Shown here: one piece after another, positions 1 through 10,915 of the stretch | How positions within the stretch are numbered: position 1 is the first letter of the stretch | How the letters are laid out: each line of letters starts with the position of its first letter | Source of the DNA: Medicago truncatula | Taxonomy: Eukaryota > Streptophyta > Magnoliopsida > Fabales > Fabaceae | Reading direction: 5' to 3' | NCBI RefSeq assembly: GCF_003473485.1 | Contig: NC_053046.1 | Span: 34,363,332-34,427,331 of the forward strand | Length of the DNA stretch: 64,000 nt | The notes under the pieces: model-generated | What the model saw: the letters and a program-made list of their open reading frames with translations, nothing else | The model's database searches: none | Told to the model about the DNA's origin: nothing | Position numbers and translations under genes: made by a program

Positions 1-480
1 AATGCATATATACTGCTGTTGAACAAATAACCATTATGTCTACAATATGTATCATGTGCCATTAGTTCACAAATCACAATCATGACAAAGAAGCAAAATC
101 AACATCCAAGATATACTAATCTCTAATCTCTAATATGATCAAATCCAAGAAGTTTGATGGACTTGACTAGATAAATGAGTTAGATCGGACCGGTCCATTT
201 ATCTTTGGACTATAAATTTGTAAAGAGATTTACTTTTTCCACCCTGTGCCTTTCCTCGCGCGTCCTATTTTTTTTTAAATTTTACCCATGGTCCCAGGGA
301 CGGATCTCTGTGGAGACCCCTAGGTGCCACTGCACCCCCCAGTTTTGGAATAAGAATATAACAAGGAGTTGTAAGAGGCAATTAACTGTATCGAGTCATG
401 ATCGATATTTCGTAATCGTAACAATCAATCCCATATACCTCATTCGCAAAAGGATAAAAAAAATTACAGTTTGGTTCGAA
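1..480. other. Intergenic, no gene recognised
   Basis: AT-rich sequence with no supported coding exon. The open frame at 205-498 has no recognisable domain and no codon or splice context, so it is not called. Confidence 0.6.
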
Positions 481-484
481 ATTT

Positions 485-655
485 TAGTTTTGGCTTGATT
501 CAGTTCGGTTAATAGGCAAGCAAACAGTTAACCGAACCATAATTTTGGTTCAGTTCGGTTAGTTTCAAATCTTAAACGGTTCAGTTCGGTTATTCCGAAA
601 CATTTCAATACTTTGGTTCGGTTCAGTTCGGTTAATATGGTTAACCGAACCATGT
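485..655. repeat. GGTTCAGTTCGGTT-rich MITE-like relic
   Basis: The short motif GGTTCAGTTCGGTT and its reverse complement (AACCGAACC) recur several times within about 170 bp, flanking AT-rich sequence. Such subterminal motifs are typical of small hAT-like MITEs in legumes. I could not define clear ends or a target-site duplication, so the class is inferred. Confidence 0.4.
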
Positions 656-660
656 CCACT

Positions 661-1385
661 ACGAGAATGCAATTGAACGGGGTAAGATGATGACTTCGAA
701 GTTGTTAATTGTTCACCTAAAGTGCTGACATAACGGGACTATGATAATACTAGTATGTAGAAGTCCAAATCCAACATGTAGGAACAACAAACAACTAAGC
801 AAGAATATACAATATTTCACCATCAAACCATGGATGACAACATCCACATGTCAAGTTGAGTTAAATTTGTATCTAGTGTATATATCTTTTTGTGTATAAT
901 ATGAATAATGTTCTAAAAATATGTTTATATAGATAATGATGCAAGAGGAAGAAAATTGGAGTCAGAGAAACCCAGAGTGAATGGGTATTTCATAAACAAT
1001 ATTTCATATCAAGAAAAATTAATAAGCTCGGTGACATCATTTTGCATCTAATACATTATATGGCTCAATCTTGGCTAAAACATGTAGTATTTGATTTTTT
1101 CAAATATTTGCATTAAATATGAGCCTAGTCTGGTTCGGTAGGCTTAATTGGGAGAGCCAAAATGTTCAAATTTTTTTGATTGTATAATTTAGGAACTCAA
1201 GTTAGTCTAAAAGATGAGCTCATTGAGCTAGACAAAAATTGACATCATTGACACATACGTATAAAAGGTTAGGGCATTGTTTTATCTCCACCCTCATTAT
1301 TGAAAAACACATATGTTTTTGGAAGTGCACACACAAATTGTCTGAAAGTGCACACTCAACCCATATGTTTTTCAAAAACATGTAT
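661..1385. repeat. Lectin 3-prime flank, duplicated at 20.1-22.0 kb
   Basis: This flank, downstream of lectin copy 1 (minus strand), reappears at about 20085-20370 and 21640-21990 in the same orientation. Shared blocks include the sequence around GGGTAAGATGATGACTT, the block ending in GTGACATCATT, and the block containing GAGCCTAGTCTG. The second copy is split by about 1.26 kb of extra DNA. No gene is seen here. Confidence 0.75.
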
Positions 1386-2147
1386 CTAAGAACAATCTTT
1401 AACACGGAACTTCCAACTATCAAACTTATAAGTTTCAGCGCATGTTTTAGATACTGCTGAAATTCCAATAAACATTGGGCCACCATGGTCCAGCATATAA
1501 GCTCCTAAATCAACAGAATGATTAAGCACTAATGATGGGAACTTGTAGTTGTCAACATCCTTGACAAACACTAACAGATTTTGTTCATCTCCTTTATACA
1601 CTATTTGAACTTTGATTTTCTGAGCAATGTGAAGGTTGAAATCCATAGTTGTAGTAATATTTGGGAATAATGAATCTCTGAATACGCTAACATACGTGTC
1701 TGTGGGGATGGGGTTCGATGGATCAATCCAATTATCAAATGCAATGGAGAATGATTCAGAAGGGAAGCCAAAAGGTGTTCTAACTAACTCGTGCTCAGGT
1801 GACAAAAAGAACGCAAACCCATTTCCTAGATCAGTAGGCTTATTACCGGAAGTTGGAACAACAATTTCAATCACAAATTCAGATAAGAAAGATAAACTTC
1901 TATTTTCATTCATGAGCCATAACTTGTAAGGAGTATTGTAAAGTATACCTCCATAGCTGGCTTTCACCTTGGCATCATGTCTACCATGACAAACCAGCTC
2001 AACTGGGTTGTTATGCACAAACATCGCATCTCCATTCAAATCAACCTTTCTCTCGCCAAACTCCAATTGAGGAAAATCAATGTCAAAATTTCCTTCCGTA
2101 ACTGAAATCAAGTTCAATCAAAACAAAAAAACCACCAAAAACCCCAT
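1386..2147 (-). pseudogene. Legume-lectin-domain gene copy 1, nonsense in signal peptide
   Basis: From the ATG at 2147 the single-exon frame covers 253 codons: a hydrophobic signal peptide (about residues 1-19), then an L-type (legume) lectin beta-sandwich. Family landmarks are GGILYNTPYKLWL, SFLSEFVIEIV, GNGFAFFLSPE (like GGLAFFLAP of legume lectins), FSIAFDN, and the C-terminal ETYKFDSWKF (like the SWSF strand). The usual metal-binding ExD is AFD here, so sugar binding may be weak even in an intact protein (inference). Codon 10 is TGA (2118-2120) where other copies have TGG. The rest of the frame is open to the stop. A later in-frame ATG would give a protein without signal peptide. I call it a pseudogene, with possible cytosolic expression not excluded. 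Confidence 0.8.
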
Positions 2148-2223
2148 TATTCCCTCAAACCAAACACTCACTCACACACTCACACACAAGAGAAGAGAAT
2201 GTGAACATTGATTGATGTTTAAT

Positions 2224-2283
<60 letters not shown>

Positions 2284-2478
2284 GTTAATTAATATTCAGA
2301 ATTTTGTTTTTATTCCTTACAAAATAAAATCACACTTTTTAATTCCTATAAAAATTTTCATCAATATTTTTAGTCCCTATAAAATTTTTCCATCAACATT
2401 TTTAGTCCCAGTTAAAAATTTCCACACAAATTGTCTGAAAGTGCACACTCAACCCATATGTTTTTCAAAAACATGTAT

Positions 2479-3239
2479 CTAAGAACAACCTTTAACACGG
2501 AACTTCCAACTATTAAACTTATAAGTTTCAGCGCATGTTTTAGATACCGCTGAAATTCCAATAAACATTGGGCCACCATGGTCCAGCATATAAGCTCCTA
2601 AATCAACAGAATGATTAAGCACTAATGATGGGAACTTGTAGTTGTCAACATCCTTGACAAACACTAACAGATTTTGTTCATCTCCTTTATACACTATTTG
2701 AACTTTGATTTTCTGAGCAATGTGAAGGTTGAAATCCATAGTTGTAGTAATATTTGGGAATAATGAATCTCTGAATACGCTAACATACGTGTCTGTGGGG
2801 ATGGGGTTCGATGGATCAATCCGATTATCAAATGCAATGGAGAATGATTCAGAAGGGAAGCCAAAAGGTGTTCTAACTAACTCGTGCTCAGGTGACAAAA
2901 AGAACGCAAACCCATTTCCTAGATCAGTAGGCTTATTACCGGAGTTGGAACAACAATTTCAATCACAAATTCAGATAAGAAAGATAAACTTCTATTTTCA
3001 TTCATGAGCCATAACTTGTAAGGAGTATTGTAAAGTATACCTCCATAGCTGGCTTTCACCTTGGCATCATGTCTACCATGACAAACCAGCTCAACTGGGT
3101 TGTTATGCACAAACATCGCATCTCCTTTCAAATCAACCTTTCTCTCGCCAAACTCCAATTGAGGAAAATCAATGTCAAAATTTCCTTCCGTAACTGAAAT
3201 CAAGTTCAACCAAAACAAAAAAACCACCAAAAACCCCAT
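2479..3239 (-). pseudogene. Legume-lectin-domain gene copy 2, mid-gene frameshift
   Basis: The ATG at 3239 opens an intact signal peptide (TGG kept at codon 10) and the N-terminal half of the lectin domain. A 1-nt deletion near 2941-2944 (GGAGTTGG where copies 1, 3 and 7 have GGAAGTTGG) shifts the frame at about residue 99 and stops translation a few codons later. The C-terminal half stays open in the shifted frame. It differs from copy 1 by further linked changes, for example Lys for Asn in the DLxGDAM segment and Arg for Trp in the FDNxIDPSN segment. Confidence 0.85.
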
Positions 3240-3315
3240 TATTCCCTCAAACCAAACACTCACTCACACACTCACACACAAGAGAAGAGAATGTGAACAT
3301 TGATTGATGTTTAAT

Positions 3316-3359
<44 letters not shown>

Positions 3360-3554
3360 GTTAATTAATATTCAGAATTTTGTTTTTATTCTTTACAAAA
3401 TAAAATCACACTTTTTAATTCCTATAAAAATTTTCATCAACATTTTTAGTCCCTATAAAATTTTTCCATCAACATTTTTAGTCCCAGTTAAAAATTTCCA
3501 CACAAATTGTCTGAAAGTGCACACTCAACCCATATGTTTTTCAAAAACATGTAT

Positions 3555-4315
3555 CTAAGAACAACCTTTAACACGGAACTTCCAACTATCAAACTTATAA
3601 GTTTCAGCGCATGTTTTAGATACTGCTGAAATTCCAATAAACATTGGGCCACCATGGTCCAGCATATAAGCTCCTAAATCAACAGAATGATTAAGCACTA
3701 ATGATGGGAACTTGTAGTTGTCAACATCCTTGACAAACACTAACAGATTTTGTTCATCTCCTTTATACACTATTTGAACTTTGATTTTCTGAGCAATGTG
3801 AAGGTTGAAATCCATAGTTGTAGTAATATTTGGGAATAATGAATCTCTGAATACGCTAACATACGTGTCTGTGGGGATGGGGTTCGATGGATCAATCCAA
3901 TTATCAAATGCAATGGAGAATGATTCAGAAGGGAAGCCAAAAGGTGTTCTAACTAACTCGTGCTCAGGTGACAAAAAGAACGCAAACCCATTTCCTAGAT
4001 CAGTAGGCTTATTACCGGAAGTTGGAACAACAATTTCAATCACAAATTCAGATAAGAAAGATAAACTTCTATTTTCATTCATGAGCCATAACTTGTAAGG
4101 AGTATTGTAAAGTATACCTCCATAGCTGGCTTTCACCTTGGCATCATGTCTACCATGACAAACCAGCTCAACTGGGTTGTTATGCACAAACATCGCATCT
4201 CCATTCAAATCAACCTTTCTCTCGCCAAACTCCAATTGAGGAAAATCAATGTCAAAATTTCCTTCCGTAACTGAAATCAAGTTCAATCAAAACAAAAAAC
4301 CACCAAAAACCCCAT
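3555..4315 (-). pseudogene. Legume-lectin-domain gene copy 3, nonsense plus frameshift in signal peptide
   Basis: This copy has the same haplotype as copy 1: TGA at codon 10 (4287-4289), Asn and Trp at the diagnostic sites, and an unbroken lectin domain. It also lacks one A in the A-run near 4290-4300 compared with copy 1, so the ATG at 4315 is out of frame with the domain. The lectin body from the TTG at 4286 to the stop is fully open (243 codons), but it has no ATG near its start. Confidence 0.85.
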
Positions 4316-4391
4316 TATTCCCTCAAACCAAACACTCACTCACACACTCACACACAAGAGAAGAGAATGTGAACATTGATTGATGTTTAAT

Positions 4392-4439
<48 letters not shown>

Positions 4440-4614
4440 GTTAATTAATATTCAGAATTTTGTTTTTATTCCTTACAAAATAAAATCACACTTTTTAATT
4501 CCTATAAAAATTTTCATCAACATTTTTATTCCCTATAAAATTTTTCCATCAACATTTCCACACAAATTGTTTGAAAGTGCACACTCAACCCATATGTTTT
4601 TCAAAAACATGTAT

Positions 4615-5375
4615 CTAAGAACAACCTTTAACACGGAACTTCCAACTATCAAACTTATAAGTTTCAGCGCATGTTTTAGATACTGCTGAAATTCCAATAA
4701 ACATTGGGCCACCATGGTCCAGCATATAAGCTCCTAAATCAACAGAATGATTAAGCACTAATGATGGGAACTTGTAGTTGTCAACATCCTTGACAAACAC
4801 TAACAGATTTTGTTCATCTCCTTTATACACTATTTGAACTTTGATTTTCTGAGCAATGTGAAGGTTGAAATCCATAGTTGTAGTAATATTTGGGAATAAT
4901 GAATCTCTGAATACGCTAACATACGTGTCTGTGGGGATGGGGTTCGATGGATCAATCCGATTATCAAATGCAATGGAGAATGATTCAGAAGGGAAGCCAA
5001 AAGGTGTTCTAACTAACTCGTGCTCAGGTGACAAAAAGAACGCAAACCCATTTCCTAGATCAGTAGGCTTATTACCGGAGTTGGAACAACAATTTCAATC
5101 ACAAATTCAGATAAGAAAGATAAACTTCTATTTTCATTCATGAGCCATAACTTGTAAGGAGTATTGTAAAGTATACCTCCATAGCTGGCTTTCACCTTGG
5201 CATCATGTCTACCATGACAAACCAGCTCAACTGGGTTGTTATGCACAAACATCGCATCTCCTTTCAAATCAACCTTTCTCTCGCCAAACTCCAATTGAGG
5301 AAAATCAATGTCAAAATTTCCTTCCGTAACTGAAATCAAGTTCAACCAAAACAAAAAAACCACCAAAAACCCCAT
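4615..5375 (-). pseudogene. Legume-lectin-domain gene copy 4, mid-gene frameshift
   Basis: Same class as copy 2: intact signal peptide from the ATG at 5375, Lys/Arg variants, and the 1-nt deletion near 5077-5080 that breaks the frame at about residue 99. Its 3-prime spacer is the short form, lacking the TTTAGTCCCAGTTAAAAA block. Confidence 0.85.
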
Positions 5376-5451
5376 TATTCCCTCAAACCAAACACTCACT
5401 CACACACTCACACACAAGAGAAGAGAATGTGAACATTGATTGATGTTTAAT

Positions 5452-5503
<52 letters not shown>

Positions 5504-5698
5504 GTTAATTAATATTCAGAATTTTGTTTTTATTCTTTACAAAATAAAATCACACTTTTTAATTCCTATAAAAATTTTCATCAACATTTTTAGTCCCTAT
5601 AAAATTTTTCCATCAACATTTTTAGTCCCAGTTAAAAATTTCCACACAAATTGTCTGAAAGTGCACACTCAACCCATATGTTTTTCAAAAACATGTAT

Positions 5699-6459
5699 CT
5701 AAGAACAACCTTTAACACGGAACTTCCAACTATCAAACTTATAAGTTTCAGCGCATGTTTTAGATACTGCTGAAATTCCAATAAACATTGGGCCACCATG
5801 GTTCAGCATATAAGCTCCTAAATCAACAGAATGATTAAGCACTAATGATGGAAACTTGTAGTTGTCAACATCCTTGACAAACACTAACAGATTTTGTTCA
5901 TCTCCTTTATACACTATTTGAACTTTGATTTTCTGAGCAATGTGAAGGTTGAAATCCATAGTTGTAGTAATATTTGGGAATAATGAATCTCTGAATACGC
6001 TAACATACGTGTCTGTGGGGATGGGGTTCGATGGATCAATCCGATTATCAAATGCAATGGAGAATGATTCAGAAGGGAAGCCAAAAGGTGTTCTAACTAA
6101 CTCGTGCTCAGGTGACAAAAAGAACGCAAACCCATTTCCTAGATCAGTAGGCTTATTACCGGAGTTGGAACAACAATTTCAATCACAAATTCAGATAAGA
6201 AAGATAAACTTCTATTTTCATTCATGAGCCATAACTTGTAAGGAGTATTGTAAAGTATACCTCCATAGCTGGCTTTCACCTTGGCATCATGTCTACCATG
6301 ACAAACCAGCTCAACTGGGTTGTTATGCACAAACATCGCATCTCCTTTCAAATCAACCTTTCTCTCGCCAAACTCCAATTGAGGAAAATCAATGTCAAAA
6401 TTTCCTTCCGTAACTGAAATCAAGTTCAACCAAAACAAAAAAACCACCAAAAACCCCAT
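5699..6459 (-). pseudogene. Legume-lectin-domain gene copy 5, mid-gene frameshift
   Basis: Same class as copies 2 and 4, with the shared 1-nt deletion near 6161-6164. A private change gives Asn for Asp in the YMLDHGG segment near the C-terminus. The (TA)n tract upstream of the ATG at 6459 is the shortest of the array, about 34 nt. Confidence 0.85.
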
Positions 6460-6535
6460 TATTCCCTCAAACCAAACACTCACTCACACACTCACACACA
6501 AGAGAAGAGAATGTGAACATTGATTGATGTTTAAT

Positions 6536-6573
<38 letters not shown>

Positions 6574-6748
6574 GTTAATTAATATTCAGAATTTTGTTTT
6601 TATTCCTTACAAAATAAAATCACACTTTTTAATTCCTATAAAAATTTTCATCAACATTTTTAGTCCCTATAAAATTTTTCCATCAAGATTTCCACACAAA
6701 TTGTTTGAAAGTGCACACTCAACCCATATGTTTTTCAAAAACATGTAT

Positions 6749-7509
6749 CTAAGAACAACCTTTAACACGGAACTTCCAACTATCAAACTTATAAGTTTCA
6801 GCGCATGTTTTAGATACTGCTGAAATTCCAATAAACATTGGGCCACCATGGTCCAGCATATAAGCTCCTAAATCAACAGAATGATTAAGCACTAATGATG
6901 GGAACTTGTAGTTGTCAACATCCTTGACAAACACTAACAGATTTTGTTCATCTCCTTTATACACTATTTGAACTTTGATTTTCTGAGCAATGTGAAGGTT
7001 GAAATCCATAGTTGTAGTAATATTTGGGAATAATGAATCTCTGAATACGCTAACATACGTGTCTGTGGGGATGGGGTTCGATGGATCAATCCGATTATCA
7101 AATGCAATGGAGAATGATTCAGAAGGGAAGCCAAAAGGTGTTCTAACTAACTCGTGCTCAGGTGACAAAAAGAACGCAAACCCATTTCCTAGATCAGTAG
7201 GCTTATTACCGGAGTTGGAACAACAATTTCAATCACAAATTCAGATAAGAAAGATAAACTTCTATTTTCATTCATGAGCCATAACTTGTAAGGAGTATTG
7301 TAAAGTATACCTCCATAGCTGGCTTTCACCTTGGCATCATGTCTACCATGACAAACCAACTCAACTGGGTTGTTATGCACAAACATCGCATCTCCTTTCA
7401 AATCAACCTTTCTCTCGCCAAACTCCAATTGAGGAAAATCAATGTCAAAATTTCCTTCCGTAACTGAAATCAAGTTCAACCAAAACAAAAAAACCACCAA
7501 AAACCCCAT
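6749..7509 (-). pseudogene. Legume-lectin-domain gene copy 6, mid-gene frameshift
   Basis: Same class as copies 2, 4 and 5, with the shared deletion near 7211-7214 and an intact signal peptide from the ATG at 7509. Its 3-prime spacer is the short form, as for copy 4, which suggests that a two-gene unit was once duplicated as a block. Confidence 0.85.
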
Positions 7510-7585
7510 TATTCCCTCAAACCAAACACTCACTCACACACTCACACACAAGAGAAGAGAATGTGAACATTGATTGATGTTTAAT

Positions 7586-7635
<50 letters not shown>

Positions 7636-7829
7636 GTTAATTAATATTCAGAATTTTGTTTTTATTCTTTACAAAATAAAATCACACTTTTTAATTCCTA
7701 TAAAATTTTCATCAACATTTTTAGTCCCTATAAAATTTTTCCATCAACATTTTTAGTCCCAGTTAAAAATTTCCACACAAATTGTCTGAAAGTGCACACT
7801 CAACCCATATGTTTTTCAAAAACATGTAT

Positions 7830-8434
7830 CTAAGAACAACCTTTAACACGGAACTTCCAACTATCAAACTTATAAGTTTCAGCGCATGTTTTAGATACTG
7901 CTGAAATTCCAATAAACATTGGGCCACCATGGTCCAGCATATAAGCTCCTAAATCAACAGAATGATTAAGCACTAATGATGGGAACTTGTAGTTGTCAAC
8001 ATCCTTGATAAACACTAACAGATTTTGTTCATCTCCTTTATACACTATTTGAACTTTGATTTTCTTAGCAATGTGAAGGTTGAAATCCATAGTTGTAGTA
8101 ATATTTGGGAATAATGAATCTCTGAATACGCTAACATACGTGTCTGTGGGGATGGGGTTCGATGGATCAATCCGATTATCAAATGCAATGGAGAATGATT
8201 CAGAAGGGAAGCCAAAAGGTGTTCTAACTAACTCGTGCTCAGGTGACAAAAAGAACGCAAACCCGTTTCCTAGATCAGTAGGCTTATTACTGGAAGTTGG
8301 AACAACAATTTCAATCACAAATTCAGATAAGAAAGATAAACTTCTATTTTCATTCATGAGCCATAACTTGTAAGGAGTATTGTAAAGTATACCTCCATAG
8401 CTGGCTTTCACCTTGGCATCATATCTACCATAAC
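7830..8434 (-). pseudogene. Legume-lectin-domain gene copy 7, 5-prime truncated
   Basis: The lectin body is open from about codon 53 of the family to the stop, without the mid-gene deletion, but homology ends near 8434. Upstream sequence belongs to repeat B (also at 10236 and 14866). Signal peptide, promoter and (TA)n tract are missing. The copy is mosaic: Arg at the FDNxIDPSN site as in copies 2 and 4-6, an undeleted GGAAGTTGG as in copies 1 and 3, and private changes (AKKI for AQKI, VFIKD for VFVKD). It marks the broken edge of the array. Confidence 0.85.
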
Positions 8435-9104
8435 AAGTTGACACAATATGTGTTGATATAGTAGTTTTATTTAGGGTGATCACTTTGTCACTATTTTAAA
8501 TCAATGTTTATAAAAGATTAATTAATTTGATTAAAAGATAGTATGAATTTGATGAAGAATAAACATATTGAGTGTGAGAAGCTGATTATGATGCATTAGT
8601 TTGCTAACTTGTTTGAAGTTGGATAGGAGAGTTCAAGATCACAACTTTGTCACAACTATGTGTTTTCAATTAGGATTGATAAACTATGGCGTATCAGTCA
8701 ATCATATCATATTGCAAATTATTTTAAGGTTGAACATCATCAAACTGTTACAACTCAATTGTTAAATACATTTGATTAATAAGATGTCACACATCTCTGT
8801 TAATGATCTTTGAGTCACTAACTTTTTTTAAAAAAAAAAAGTCCGTATAGGCACAATTACGATGTGAAGGTGTTATACAATGAAAAATCACTTCCAACTT
8901 CATTCTCAAATCTATCAAATGATAATGTTTTCTTCAAAATTCCCTTTAATCTTTAATCTTTTGAGATTAAAGGGATCTTGTACATACTGTAATTCATTAA
9001 AATACTATAATAACCGGAAGGAGAATCTGTCCTGGATGATTGAACATTTTGGAATCACAGTAGAAAATCAACACAAATATTGATTTAGTTCCCAATCCTT
9101 ACAA
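8435..9104. repeat. Segmental repeat B, copy 1
   Basis: About 670 bp nearly identical to 10236-10915 and 14866-15560. It begins at the broken end of lectin copy 7 (ACACAATATGTGTTGATATAG) and ends near CCCAATCCTTACAAT. I see no coding domain in it; the small frame at 8880-9083 is not convincing. Confidence 0.85.
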
Positions 9105-9257
9105 TATAGAATGTTGCTTTCATTTTTTTTTTTAACGGACAAGTTTATTAAGTTTCTGTGAGTTTTACTTAATTGGTAGAGATAATTCATTGTATATGCG
9201 TGGTTGAATTTGAGACCCCAACCCCTCAATTACAGGAAGAACACACAAAAAAACTCA

Positions 9258-9553
9258 TCTCCATAATCAATTTTGCTTTGTTTTTGGATAAATCCATTTA
9301 TTATCGATATCCATATTAAAAATATCGGCTTGATTTTAGTTATCTGCGTGAGATCTTCCCGCGTTAAAGATTATTTTTTCAGTGTTACATGTGTTAGTAT
9401 TAATGTACAATGTTTAATTAATAACACAATAACAATATGTTTTATTAATATATTATGTATAAAAACAATGAATTTTCCATTTAATTAATGTTTATATAAT
9501 AAAAGTAAATAGTCGACAATCTAGCCCGTGCTTGGCACGGGTGTCCAAACTAG
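9258..9553 (+). mobile_element. Small non-autonomous Helitron-like element
   Basis: The 3-prime end has the Helitron signature: a 7-bp stem CCCGTGC-TTG-GCACGGG (9525-9541), 8 nt, then CTAG (9550-9553), followed by host T. A candidate 5-prime end is the TC at 9258, preceded by A, giving a 296-bp element inserted between A and T. The 3-prime end is well supported; the 5-prime end is inferred. It contains no gene. Confidence 0.6.
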
Positions 9554-9741
9554 TACATTATATATAGATAATTTGAAGAAATGAATTCCCAGAAAATCTT
9601 AATGCCATTAATAAAAAGAAACGTAAATTAGGATTGAAGTGTGTTTTTAAAAGAGACATGAGGTTTTTTTTAGTCCAAATAGAAAAGGTGTGCACGGCTA
9701 CCTTACACATTTTATGATTCTAAGTGGATGAAAATTAGTGT

Positions 9742-9743
<2 letters not shown>

Positions 9744-9783
<40 letters not shown>
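9744..9783. repeat. (TA)n microsatellite
   Basis: Perfect TA repeat of about 40 nt. The matching site in the second C copy (about 14327-14413) has expanded to more than 80 nt. Confidence 0.95.
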
Positions 9784-9788
<5 letters not shown>

Positions 9789-9803
9789 TTTAAAAGAAAC
9801 TAA

Positions 9804-10044
9804 TTATCGTACATAACAAGCTAAATTTACCACATTTTTTTGAAAATTTTTAGTGTTGCAATTGTATGGAGTATACCCACTAGTGTTCGACGGCCAGAGG
9901 CCGTGTACTGTAAAACGGTTCCGTAGGATTTTGGTACAGTTGGCCGTCCTGCATTTTGCGGGTCCCCACTGTAGTGCCAAGGTCATATATGTAAGCTTGT
10001 GTGACAGTGAACATGAGAGTGAGGAGAAAAAATCGTAAAAACAT
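9804..10044 (-). pseudogene. RNase T2 (S-like RNase) first-exon fragment, frameshifted
   Basis: The ATG at 10044 opens a signal peptide (MFLRFFLLTLMFTVTQA). The mature start is recognisable in another frame: LALQWGPAKC, then FTVHGLWPSN, the first catalytic motif (CAS I) of the RNase T2/S-RNase family with its histidine. The frame breaks between the two because this copy lacks 8 nt (CATATAGT) present in the second copy. A possible splice donor (GTAAAT) follows the coding block, but no second exon with CAS II (KHG) is found nearby. Inference: a 5-prime gene fragment, not functional. A working member would be a secreted ribonuclease. Confidence 0.8.
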
Positions 10045-10235
10045 TGTGGACAAGTTTTGATTTTGATGTGTAAGTGCTGAATGAAATACTTTGCTTCTTG
10101 CTTCTTGCTTCTTATTAATAGTCCACATGAATCCAATGCTACCACATTATTAGGTAAGAGTTTGTTTCTTCACACTTTTTTCTTACTCTCAAAGTAGCTA
10201 CCACGTTTGTTCACATAATATGTGTTTTTTTTTAA

Positions 10236-10915
10236 CAAGTTCACACAATATGTGTTGATATAGTAGTTTTATTTAGGGTGATCACTTTGTCACTATTTTA
10301 AATCAATGTTGATAAAGGATTCATTAATTTGATTAAAAGATAGTATGAATTTGATGAAGAATAAACATATTGAGTGTGAGAAGCTGATTATGATGCATTA
10401 GTTTGCTAACTTGTTTGAAGTTGGATGGGAGAGTTCAAGATCACAACTTTGTCACAACTATGTGTTTTCAATTAGGATTGATAAACTATGGCTATCAGTC
10501 AATCATATCATATTGCAAATTATTTTAAGGTTGAACATCATCAAACTGTTACAACTCAATTGTTAAATACATTTGATTAATAAGATGTCACACATCTCAG
10601 TTAATGATCTTTGAGTCACTAACTTTTTTTAAAAAAAAAAAAGTCCATATAGGCACAATTACGATGTGCAGGTGTTATACAATGAAAAATCACTTCCAAC
10701 TTCATTCTCAAATCTTTGAAATGATAATGTTTTTTCTTCAAAATTCCCTTTAATCTTTAATCTTGTGAGATTAAAGGGATCTTGTACAAACTGTAATTCA
10801 TTAAAAGACTATAATAATAGGAAGGAGAATCTGTTCTGGATGATTGAACCTTTTGGAATCACAGTAGAAAATCAACACAAATATTGATTTAGTTCCCAAT
10901 CCTTACAATCTTATA
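10236..10915. repeat. Segmental repeat B, copy 2
   Basis: Near-identical to 8435-9104 and 14866-15560. It follows repeat C directly. No coding domain is seen. Confidence 0.85.

Larger units (their letters stand above)
1386..8434 (-). repeat. Tandem array of seven lectin-domain gene copies
   Basis: Seven near-identical units stand head to tail on the minus strand, with stops at 1386, 2479, 3555, 4615, 5699, 6749 and 7830 (spacing 1050-1093 bp). Each of the first six has an uninterrupted (TA)n tract about 80 bp upstream of its ATG, at 2226-2281, 3318-3357, 4394-4437, 5454-5501, 6538-6571 and 7588-7633, so 34 to 56 nt long. Spacers carry repeated CCTATAAAATTTTTCCATC-type blocks. The spacer 3-prime of copies 4 and 6 lacks a block of about 18 nt that the other spacers have. 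Copy 7 is truncated at its 5-prime end, where the array meets repeat B. Confidence 0.95.
9105..10235. repeat. Segmental repeat C, copy 1
   Basis: About 1.13 kb nearly identical to 13689-14865. Both copies begin at AATATAGAATGTTGCTTTC, contain a small Helitron-like segment and a variable (TA)n tract, and end with an RNase T2 first-exon fragment and its upstream region. Each C copy is followed directly by a B copy, so the C-B block of about 1.8 kb was duplicated as a unit. Confidence 0.85.

Noticed and set aside
1636..1929. Plus-strand 97-codon frame, repeated in every lectin copy
   Set aside because: It is the antisense of the lectin coding sequence, whose minus frame has clear domain homology.
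1386..7509. Programmed frameshifting or stop-codon readthrough in the lectin copies
   Set aside because: The lesions differ between copies, and no slippery site or conserved stimulatory element is seen.
2226..7633. Regularly spaced repeats as a CRISPR-like array
   Set aside because: The units are whole genes in plant DNA; the repeats are microsatellites.
9273..9488. 71-codon frame in the small Helitron-like element (also at 13855)
   Set aside because: Low-complexity AT-rich translation without domain. It is preserved only because the segment was duplicated.
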